Positions 7,023-13,184 of a stretch of 23,697 bases of DNA are shown here, piece by piece. A model generated the notes under the pieces. The model was not told where the DNA came from and searched no databases. It was given only the letters and a program-made list of their open reading frames with translations. Location: the IMG/VR virus record IMGVR_UViG_3300022744_000099, positions 1 to 23,697 of that record; one strand, given 5' to 3'. Numbering within the stretch: the stretch's first letter is position 1; every line of letters begins with the position of its first letter. This stretch comes from a virus. The position numbers were made by a program, and so were the translations under genes.

Positions 7023-8620
7023 CCGCCCCGGCCCTCGCCGCCTCCCTGTCGAGCCTGTCGCCCGCGGCCTTGCGTGCGATCGCGGAGGCGGCGCGTGCCG
7101 AGCGTGCGCGCCGGAGCCTGCACGAGTTCGTGCGGCAGGGCTGGGGCCTCGTCGAGCCCGCCGCGCCGTTCGTCGACGGCTGGCACGTCGGCGCCATCTG
7201 CGCGCACCTCGAGGCCGTCACGCGCGGCGAGATCAACCGCCTGCTCGTGAACGTGCCGCCCGGCCACGCCAAGTCCTTGATCGTGTCCGTCCTGTGGCCC
7301 GCCTGGATCTGGACCCAGCAGCCCTCGTTCCGCGGCATGTTCGCGTCGTACGCCCTCGACCTCGCCGTGCGCGACTCGGTGCGGTGCCGCGACCTCGTGG
7401 AGAGCGACTGGTACGTGAAGCACTTCACGACGCACACGGACTCGCGCGGCGCTTCGTACACGTGGAGGCTCAAGGACGACTCCAACGCGAAGGACATGTT
7501 TGCGAACACGGCGTCGGGCTTCCGCCTCGCGCTCGGCGTCGGCGGCGCATCCACTGGCTTCCGTGCGGACTTGGTTTCCGTGGATGATCCGCTGAACGTG
7601 AAAAAGGCGGCGAGCGACGTCGAGCGTGAGAGCGCGATCGTGTGGTGGGACCGCGCGATGTCGTCTCGCTTCAACGACATGACCCGACAGCGGCGCGTGA
7701 TCATCATGCAGCGCCTGCACCAGAAGGACCTCGCCGGCCACGTCGAGGCGCAGGGCGGGTACGAGATCCTCCGGCTCCCGAGCGAGTTCGAGCCCTCGCG
7801 CCGGTGCGTGACGTACGTGCGCCTGCCGAACGAGGCGGGCGAGCTCGTGCGCGTGGAGCTGTTCCGCGACCCGCGCACCGAGGCCGGCGAGCTGCTGTTC
7901 CCCACGAAATTCCCGGCGGAAGTGATCGAGCAGGCGAAGAAGGACCTCGGATCGGACTACGCCGCGCAGCACCAGCAGCGCCCCGTCGACGCGGCCGGCG
8001 GGATCTTCAAGCGGTCGCATTGGCGGTTCTGGAAGCCCGACGGCGTCGGTGCCGACGAGCAGGCCCCGCGCCCGGACGGCTGCTACACGGGCCCCGCGCG
8101 TCCGCTGCCGGCCACGTTCGACCGCACCGTCCTGAGCCTCGACGCGAACTTCAAGGGCGTGCAGGCGAAGGGCAACGACCCCGTCGTGTTCGTCGTGATC
8201 GGGTGCAAGGGCGCCGACCGCTTCGTGCTCGACCGCGTGCGGCTGTTCGTGGGCTTCAACGAGACGCTCGCCCACTTCCGCATCCTCGTGAAGAAGTGGC
8301 CGCGGGCACTCAGGCGCCTCGTCGAGGACAAGGCGAACGGCTCCGCGATCATCGAGACCCTGCGCGACGAGATCGGCGGGATCATCCCGGTCGAGCCCGA
8401 GGGCGGGAAGGAGGCCCGCGCGCACGCGGTCGAGCCGCAGGTGGCCGGCGGGAACGTCTACCTGCCGGACGGCGCCCCGTGGCTCGAGGAGTGGGTGGAC
8501 GAGTTCGCAGTGTTCCCGCGCGGCGAGCACGACGACCAGGTCGACGCCCTGACGCAGGCCCTCGTGCACCTGATCGAGCCCGACGGGGTCCAGCGCCTGC
8601 GCGCCCTCGCCTCCCGGTGA
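7019..8620 (+). CDS. terL: Terminase large subunit, 533 aa
   Basis: ATP-driven DNA-packaging motor with a nuclease that cuts concatemers. The ATPase domain shows Walker A PPGHAKS (80-86, Lys85), Walker B LVSVDDP (185-191, Asp189/190) and a coupling segment IIMQRLHQKDLAG (228-240). The RuvC-like nuclease shows SLDANFKG (Asp375), RLVEDKANG (Glu436) and GEHDDQVDAL (503-511, acidic metal ligands). Length matches a typical phage terminase. GTG at 7019 overlaps the small-subunit stop by 4 bases; frame extension further upstream lies within the small-subunit gene and is discounted. No ribosome site of its own is obvious, so translation probably depends on coupling. Confidence 0.95.
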   Translation: MTAPALAASLSSLSPAALRAIAEAARAERARRSLHEFVRQGWGLVEPAAPFVDGWHVGAICAHLEAVTRGEINRLLVNVPPGHAKSLIVSVLWPAWIWTQQPSFRGMFASYALDLAVRDSVRCRDLVESDWYVKHFTTHTDSRGASYTWRLKDDSNAKDMFANTASGFRLALGVGGASTGFRADLVSVDDPLNVKKAASDVERESAIVWWDRAMSSRFNDMTRQRRVIIMQRLHQKDLAGHVEAQGGYEILRLPSEFEPSRRCVTYVRLPNEAGELVRVELFRDPRTEAGELLFPTKFPAEVIEQAKKDLGSDYAAQHQQRPVDAAGGIFKRSHWRFWKPDGVGADEQAPRPDGCYTGPARPLPATFDRTVLSLDANFKGVQAKGNDPVVFVVIGCKGADRFVLDRVRLFVGFNETLAHFRILVKKWPRALRRLVEDKANGSAIIETLRDEIGGIIPVEPEGGKEARAHAVEPQVAGGNVYLPDGAPWLEEWVDEFAVFPRGEHDDQVDALTQALVHLIEPDGVQRLRALASR

Positions 8621-8623
8621 TAG

Positions 8624-8635
8624 GGTCCGTGGACC
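8624..8635. repeat. Inverted repeat GGTCC-GT-GGACC abutting portal start
   Basis: A 12-base inverted repeat ends at the base before the portal ATG (8636) and contains one more TGGACC. A reverse copy, GGTCCA, is at 8587-8592. No clear Shine-Dalgarno sequence precedes this ATG, so a small hairpin or bound protein here could influence portal translation. This could also be chance in GC-rich sequence. Confidence 0.3.
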
Positions 8636-10210
8636 ATGAGCGATCCGAAGAAGCGCCTTGACGGCTTCCAGAACGTCCTGACCGGCCTGAACACCCTGCG
8701 CGACAAGCGCCGCGGAGTCACGACCGAGCGCGCGACCATGCTCCCCGGCGACGCCGAGGAGGCGTGGGTCTCGGACTGGCTGCTGCAGCGCATCGTCGAG
8801 GTCCCGGTCGACGACATGCTCCGCTCCGGCCTGTCTGTGAAGATCGCGGCCCTCGACGGCGACAGCACCGAGCCGGAGCAGTCGAGCGACCCGGAGCCCG
8901 AGCCGCTCGTGCCTCGCACGGACGCGGACGCCCCTCCGGTGCCGATGCTCGCCCCGGCCCCGAAGCCGAAGCCCGGCGTCATCGAAGTGGACGACGCTCC
9001 GCACGTCGTCGCCGAGCAGATGAACGCGGCGCTCGACGACTTGGGCCTCGTCATGGCCCTCGCCGAGGCGAAGAAGCTCGAGCGCGGCACCGGCGGGTCG
9101 CTGATCCTGATCGGTGCGTTCGACGGCGCGGCGTCGCTTGAGGAGCCGCTCGACGAGGAGTCGATCGAGAGTGTCTCGTTCCTGACCGCGTTCTCGGCGT
9201 TCGAGGCGCGACCCGTCGCCTACTACAGCGACCCGAAGGCCCGCGCGTACGGCCGGCCGCGCGTGTTCCAGGTGAACGCGCAGATCATGCCCACCATGTA
9301 CGCGGGCACGTTGCCGATGGCGGCGAACGTGCCGGTGGTGAACCCGATCCTGTACGTGCACGAGTCGCGGGTCGTGTGGTTCCCCGGCATCCAGTCGACC
9401 CGCCGGGAGCGCATGCGGCGCGGCGGCTGGGGGCAGTCGATCGTGGAGCGCGTGTACGAGCCCGCCGCCGACTTCCGCATGGGCAACCAGTCCGCCGCCG
9501 CGCTCCTGCAGGACTTCGCGCAGGCGGTCATCAAGATCAAGGGGCTTGCCGAGCTGTTCCAGTCGAACGACGAAGCGACGTTCCGCGCGCGCCTCGAAGG
9601 CATCGACCTTGGCCGGAGCGTCCTCCGCGCGATGGTGATCGACGCCGAGGAGGAGTTCGAGCGAAAGCCGACCCCGATGACGGGTCTTCCCGAGACGCTC
9701 GACCGCCTTGCGAACCAGCTCTCGGCGGCGTGCGAGATCCCGGTGACGCGCCTCCTCGGTCAGGCCCCGGCGGGCCTCAACGCGACCGGCGACGCGGATA
9801 TCCGGGCCTACTACGACATGCTCGCCGCCGTGCGTGCGAGCAGCGTGCTCCGGCAGGCCGAACGCATCGTGCGGCTCGTGTTCCGGTCGAAGGCCGGGCC
9901 GACGAACGGCGTTGAGCCCGCGTCGTGGTCGATCCAGTTCCCGCCCCTGTGGCAGCAGACCGCCGCCGAGCGCGCCGCCGAGCGCAAGACGATCGCGGAG
10001 ACGGACCAGATCTACATCAACGCCGGTGTCCTCACGCCCGAAGAGGTCGCCGCCTCGCGCTTCGCGGGCGACGAGTGGAACCCGGAGACCACCCTCGACC
10101 TCGAGGGCCGTCGCCTGCAACACGAGGCCGACGAGGAAGCCGTCGCGAACCGTCCGGCACCGCCCACCCCGCCCGGCGCCGCGCCCGCCCCCGAGAACGC
10201 GCCGGAGTAG
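8636..10210 (+). CDS. Portal protein, DUF1073-type, 524 aa
   Basis: Forms the dodecameric ring at the capsid vertex through which DNA passes. The family is recognised from position after the terminase and from conserved blocks: the N-terminal VSDWLLQRIVEVPVDDM (45-61), GGSLILIGAFDG (153-164), the NPILYVHESRVVWFPG region, WGQSIVERVYEP, and the clip/stem part ETLDRLANQLSAACEIPVTRLLGQAPAGLNATGDADIRAYYD. The C-terminus (about 490-524) is Pro/Ala/Glu-rich and likely disordered. A Pro/Glu-rich low-complexity insert (about 77-115) interrupts the N-terminal wing and is probably a surface loop. ATG at 8636 follows the large terminase by 15 bases. Its stop lies 3 bases before the MuF gene. This portal type is known to travel with the DUF2213, DUF2184, DUF4054, DUF3383 and DUF3277 genes found downstream. 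Confidence 0.9.
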   Translation: MSDPKKRLDGFQNVLTGLNTLRDKRRGVTTERATMLPGDAEEAWVSDWLLQRIVEVPVDDMLRSGLSVKIAALDGDSTEPEQSSDPEPEPLVPRTDADAPPVPMLAPAPKPKPGVIEVDDAPHVVAEQMNAALDDLGLVMALAEAKKLERGTGGSLILIGAFDGAASLEEPLDEESIESVSFLTAFSAFEARPVAYYSDPKARAYGRPRVFQVNAQIMPTMYAGTLPMAANVPVVNPILYVHESRVVWFPGIQSTRRERMRRGGWGQSIVERVYEPAADFRMGNQSAAALLQDFAQAVIKIKGLAELFQSNDEATFRARLEGIDLGRSVLRAMVIDAEEEFERKPTPMTGLPETLDRLANQLSAACEIPVTRLLGQAPAGLNATGDADIRAYYDMLAAVRASSVLRQAERIVRLVFRSKAGPTNGVEPASWSIQFPPLWQQTAAERAAERKTIAETDQIYINAGVLTPEEVAASRFAGDEWNPETTLDLEGRRLQHEADEEAVANRPAPPTPPGAAPAPENAPE

Positions 10211-10213
10211 CCC

Positions 10214-12076
10214 GTGCCCGTCCTGCCCGATGTCTCGCGCCGCCGCGCGCACGCCCTCGCCCTCGTGCGGGTGCTGCGCGCGCACGCCGTGAAGAAGCCG
10301 CGCACGCGCCGGATGCCGCGGCAGGTCCCGCCGCTCGCCTTGGAGCGCGCGTACGGCACCGAGATCGGGCGCTACGTCGACCTCGTGCGCGCGATCATCG
10401 AGCGTGAGCTCCTGCCCGAGCTGCCCTCGATCCTCGACGAGGCCCGGCGCACGCGCGAGGACGCCGCGCGGGCGGACGCGGCCGGCACGCGCATCCGGGA
10501 CATCTTCCGGCGCATCGCGAACGCCGCCTTCGACCTGCTCTCGCCGTTCGGCCTCGACCGGCTCGCCGAGGCGTTCGCCGACCGCACCCAGGCGTGGAAC
10601 CGCAAGGAGCTGAAGCGGCAGGCCGAGGCCACGATCGGCGTCGACGTGTTCGCCAACGAGCCCGACCTCGCCGCGCTCACCGCCGACTTCGTTGCCGAGA
10701 ACGTCGCGCTCATCCGCACCGTGCCGACGCGGTACCTCGAACAGACCGAGGGCATCGTCCTTCGAGGCGTCACGAGCGGAGCGCTCGCGCGCGACATCGG
10801 CCAGCAGCTGCAGGACGCGACCGACGTGGCGAAGCGCCGGGCGCAGCTCATCGCGCGGGATCAGGTCGGCAAGTTCTACGGGCAAGTCAACAAGGCCCGG
10901 CAGGCGAAGGTCGGCGTCGAGACGTACACGTGGCGCACCGTGCACGACAACCGCGTGCGGCCCGAGCACGAAGAGCGCGACGGCAACGAATACGCATGGA
11001 CACAGGCGGCCGCCGAACGCCTCGGCGTGGAGTACCTGCCGCCCGAGGAACAGCCCGGCCAGCCGATCAACTGCTTCCCCGGCGACACGCCTGTGTGGTC
11101 ACCGAGCCCTGTACGTGTAGCGTACCGGCGCTGGTTCGACGGCGAACTGACCGTGCTTGTTACGGACGCGGGTGAAGTTCTCCACGCCACACCAAACCAC
11201 CCGGTACGGACGCCCGAAGGCTGGGTCGCCGCGCATCTTGTCGAGGTCGGCGAGCACGTACTCAAGGCACCCGGCCAACGCCGAGACCTTGCTGTACGTG
11301 ACCCAGAATGTGCGGATCCCACGATCGAAGAGATCCATCGTGCGGCGTGCGCGCTCGGTGTCGTTCATCGGGTTCATGGTGCCGCAGCGGGGTTCCACGG
11401 CGACGGATCCGACCAGCAGGTCGATGTTGTAGATGTGGACTGGAGCTTGGGCGTCGAACTCGATCCCGGCTTCGCGAAGCGCGTTTGCGACAAGACGCTC
11501 GCCGGGACCGACCAGACGGGATCGGACTTGGGCGCGGCGTACCTTGCACTCCTCGGTGTCCGACTGGCCTCGGCGCGCGGCGTGGGCGGCCTCGGTGAGT
11601 TGCTTGCGCTCCTCGGCGCTGGCGTTCGTCATGCGGACGGTCATCGCTTCGCTGCGGTTGCGCGGCTTGACGCCGTCGCTGACCAACTGGTTTCGGACGG
11701 TCGCGCGGCTGACGCCGAAGTGCTGCGCCATCTTCTTCACGCTCCACCCGTCGGCGTGGAGCTTCGCAACCATGTCGCGCGGGTACTCGCGGGCATTGTG
11801 CGCGGGGCGCTTGTGGCGGGGGATCACGAACCCGCGTTCACGCAGGAGGACGCTGACGCGATCCGGGGTCCGGCCGATGGCGGCGGCAGCCTCCTTCAGC
11901 GTGAGGCCGGAGATCATGAGTTCGCGCGCGTGATCGAGAAGCGAGTCGTCCGTTGGGCGGGACATGTGTTCAACCTCGGCACCGGGTTCGGTTGGTATGT
12001 AGCGCGGAACCTGATTGTGCACAACTGCCGGTGCTCTGCGGAGCCGAACGTCGACCGCCTCCTTGAGAGCCTTTGA
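10214..12076 (+). CDS. MuF-like head morphogenesis protein interrupted by an intein, 620-aa precursor
   Basis: Minor head protein next to the portal, needed for capsid assembly or DNA injection in related phages. The extein has a helical N-terminal region (1-200) and the MuF core (about 205-262): RAQLIARDQVGKFYGQVN, then YTWRTVHDNRVRPEHEERDG. The family's terminal signature PGQPINCRCSAEP is split: PGQPIN ends at residue 286 and CRCSAEP starts at 605. Everything between (287-604) is intein. Splicing would restore a 302-residue protein of normal length. GTG at 10214 has GGAG 6 bases upstream and follows the portal stop by 3 bases. The precursor reading frame stays open across an oppositely oriented nuclease gene. 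Without splicing the protein would lose its conserved C-terminal motif, so splicing is expected to be essential. Confidence 0.92.
   Translation: MPVLPDVSRRRAHALALVRVLRAHAVKKPRTRRMPRQVPPLALERAYGTEIGRYVDLVRAIIERELLPELPSILDEARRTREDAARADAAGTRIRDIFRRIANAAFDLLSPFGLDRLAEAFADRTQAWNRKELKRQAEATIGVDVFANEPDLAALTADFVAENVALIRTVPTRYLEQTEGIVLRGVTSGALARDIGQQLQDATDVAKRRAQLIARDQVGKFYGQVNKARQAKVGVETYTWRTVHDNRVRPEHEERDGNEYAWTQAAAERLGVEYLPPEEQPGQPINCFPGDTPVWSPSPVRVAYRRWFDGELTVLVTDAGEVLHATPNHPVRTPEGWVAAHLVEVGEHVLKAPGQRRDLAVRDPECADPTIEEIHRAACALGVVHRVHGAAAGFHGDGSDQQVDVVDVDWSLGVELDPGFAKRVCDKTLAGTDQTGSDLGAAYLALLGVRLASARGVGGLGELLALLGAGVRHADGHRFAAVARLDAVADQLVSDGRAADAEVLRHLLHAPPVGVELRNHVARVLAGIVRGALVAGDHEPAFTQEDADAIRGPADGGGSLLQREAGDHEFARVIEKRVVRWAGHVFNLGTGFGWYVARNLIVHNCRCSAEPNVDRLLESL
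11072..12025 (+). mobile_element. Intein in MuF, 318 aa, carrying an antisense nuclease gene
   Basis: Self-splicing protein element. Block A starts with Cys1 (precursor residue 287) in CFPGDTPVW. Block B is LHATPNHPVRTPEGW with the TxNH catalytic set (Thr326, Asn328, His329). Block F is GHVFNLGTGFGWYVARN and block G is LIVHN followed by Cys605, with the penultimate His603 and terminal Asn604 needed for cyclisation. The DNA borders share the 7-base CAACTGC (11068-11074 and 12022-12028), as expected for insertion before a Cys codon. A perfect palindrome TTGTGCACAA (12015-12024) sits at the right border. About 225 residues between blocks B and F (about 351-576) match no sense-strand endonuclease; they are the codon-aligned complement of the minus-strand nuclease gene. 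GC content appears somewhat lower than in flanking head genes. Confidence 0.92.
11099..11965 (-). CDS. HTH plus Vsr/EDxHD-like putative homing endonuclease, antisense within intein, 288 aa
   Basis: Probably cuts intein-free muF alleles to spread the intein. The N-terminal half holds two helix-turn-helix units, LTLKEAAAAIGRTPDRVSVL (21-40) and SVKKMAQHFGVSRATVRNQL (75-94), as in modular DNA-binding regions of phage homing enzymes. A basic linker follows (about 100-150). The nuclease-like core is GPGERLVANALREAGI (Glu156), YNIDLLVGSVAVE (Asp182, Glu191), then ERARRTMDLFDRGIRTFWV, a pattern of Vsr-like (EDxHD) homing nucleases. The His expected after the AVE strand is not evident; the segment reads CGTMNP. 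ATG at 11965 has GAGG 8 bases upstream; an upstream ATG at 12022 would add 19 residues that merely mirror the intein C-terminus. The last 50 residues are antisense to intein blocks A/B. Codons align exactly with sense codons. Confidence 0.82.
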   Translation of the reverse strand: MSRPTDDSLLDHARELMISGLTLKEAAAAIGRTPDRVSVLLRERGFVIPRHKRPAHNAREYPRDMVAKLHADGWSVKKMAQHFGVSRATVRNQLVSDGVKPRNRSEAMTVRMTNASAEERKQLTEAAHAARRGQSDTEECKVRRAQVRSRLVGPGERLVANALREAGIEFDAQAPVHIYNIDLLVGSVAVEPRCGTMNPMNDTERARRTMDLFDRGIRTFWVTYSKVSALAGCLEYVLADLDKMRGDPAFGRPYRVVWCGVENFTRVRNKHGQFAVEPAPVRYTYRAR

Positions 12077-12083
12077 CGTTTGA

Positions 12084-12113
12084 TTGTGTAGCCCTGCGGC
12101 GTGTCTGTAGAGT
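12084..12113 (+). promoter_or_regulatory. Possible promoter with very short leader
   Basis: TTGTGT (12084-12089), 18 bases, TAGAGT (12108-12113), immediately after the MuF stop. The -10 equals that at 2336-2331 and is followed by the same CCC. Transcription would begin near 12120, only a few bases before ATG 12123, which has no Shine-Dalgarno sequence. The -35 is weak. Confidence 0.35.
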
Positions 12114-12122
12114 CCCCCGCCG

Positions 12123-12431
12123 ATGCGCTACCTCGGCTCCATCGTCGTCCCGAACGGCACGTCGAAGGACAACTCGACGACCGCGACCCCGTTCGCGCTC
12201 CCGAAGACGGCGTGCGCGCTCGTGTTCGTGCCGTCGGCGACCGGCCTGCTCCTGCGCTACGGCAGGGCGGCGGACGTCACGAGCGACGACATCGGCCTCG
12301 GCACCGGGCCGCTTTCGGCCCCCTGGGCGGGGCGCGACTCCGGGCTCGTGGGCCTGAAGAATCCGACGGGCGGCTCGATCACGTGCAAGGTGTACGCGAC
12401 CGACTACCCCGGCATCCCGACCCTCGTCTGA
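12123..12431 (+). CDS. Hypothetical small structural-region protein, 102 aa
   Basis: No named family recognised. The composition is beta-rich with alternating hydrophobic and polar residues (RYLGSIVVPNG, TACALVFVPSATGLLLRYG, SITCKVYATDYPG), as in small phage decoration or fibre-base proteins, and there are no membrane or signal segments. It lies between MuF and the protease, a place where accessory head proteins are common. ATG at 12123 has no ribosome-binding site but sits just downstream of a TAGAGT hexamer, so a near-leaderless message is possible. It may be a capsid accessory; this is inference from position and composition. Confidence 0.65.
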   Translation: MRYLGSIVVPNGTSKDNSTTATPFALPKTACALVFVPSATGLLLRYGRAADVTSDDIGLGTGPLSAPWAGRDSGLVGLKNPTGGSITCKVYATDYPGIPTLV

Positions 12432-12467
12432 CGATTCCCGGCCCGGCACGGGCAGGAGTGACACCAC

Positions 12468-13148
12468 ATGGCCACCGGCGCTCGCCAGCTGCTCTCCCGC
12501 GTGTTCGGCCGCCTCACGCCGTTCACGCCCGGCGGGGACGTCGTCCTGAACGAGGACGGCACGTTCACCGTCACGAACGCGGCCCTCGTCAAGAGCGGCG
12601 CGGCGGTCGCCAAGACCATCTCCTCGGGTGCGTTCGCACTCACGACCGGCAAGGGCTTCTACGTCGTCGACGGCGAGGGCGCGGCGGCGGACAACCTCGA
12701 CGCCATGACCGGCGCGGTCGAAGGCACCGAGATCACGCTCCGCCCGGCGAACGCCTCCCGCGCGATCACCCTTCGGGACGTGAGCGTGTCGAGCGCGAGC
12801 GCCGACGGGATCTACACCCCCGCGCAGAAGTCCGTGGTGCTCACCCAGACCAACGACTTCGCGAAGCTCAAGCGGGGCGCGACGCACTGGACGCTGACCT
12901 CGTACAAGACGCAGGCGGCGGACCTCGGCAGTGCGCGCCTGAAGTTCTTCAAGTCGACCGAGCAGACCGGCACCGGCTCAAGCCAGAACATCGCGCACGG
13001 CCTCGGCGTCACGCCGGTGCTCACGTGGTACTCGGTCACCGACGCCGGCAGCACCTACGTGCTCGCCGAGGGCACGCACGACAGCACGAACCTGAAGGTC
13101 ACGGTCACGAGCGGGAAGAAGTTCATCGCGTACGCGATCGCGCCCTAA
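12468..13148 (+). CDS. Putative head fibre / decoration-type protein, 226 aa
   Basis: Not a family I can name with certainty. The N-terminal half is beta-rich (GGDVVLNEDGTFTVTNAALV ... AFALTTGKGFYVVDGEG). The C-terminal 60 residues carry SQNIAHGLGVTPVLTWYSV and end KKFIAYAIAP, a pattern (HGLG-x-TP) frequent in C-terminal domains of phage fibre proteins. Position between MuF and the protease suggests a virion surface protein on the head rather than the tail. ATG at 12468 is preceded by AGGAG about 10 bases upstream. It is separated from the preceding gene by 36 bases and from the protease by 36 bases. Confidence 0.65.
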   Translation: MATGARQLLSRVFGRLTPFTPGGDVVLNEDGTFTVTNAALVKSGAAVAKTISSGAFALTTGKGFYVVDGEGAAADNLDAMTGAVEGTEITLRPANASRAITLRDVSVSSASADGIYTPAQKSVVLTQTNDFAKLKRGATHWTLTSYKTQAADLGSARLKFFKSTEQTGTGSSQNIAHGLGVTPVLTWYSVTDAGSTYVLAEGTHDSTNLKVTVTSGKKFIAYAIAP

Positions 13149-13184
13149 GCGGGCGGCACGACAGCGCGGGAAACGGAGCGGACG

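Noticed and set aside
6770-10969. Very long minus-strand open frame (1399 codons) opposite terminase, portal and MuF
   Set aside because: Arg/Val/Leu/His-rich composition with no recognisable domain; it is the GC-driven mirror of well-identified plus-strand genes.
11360-11800. Sense-strand LAGLIDADG or HNH endonuclease in the intein
   Set aside because: No such motif is present between blocks B and F; the sense translation is Val/Ala/Gly-rich mirror sequence.
12020-12022. ATG at 12022 as the nuclease start (307 residues)
   Set aside because: The extra 19 residues mirror the intein C-terminal splice motif, and a Shine-Dalgarno match precedes ATG 11965 instead.
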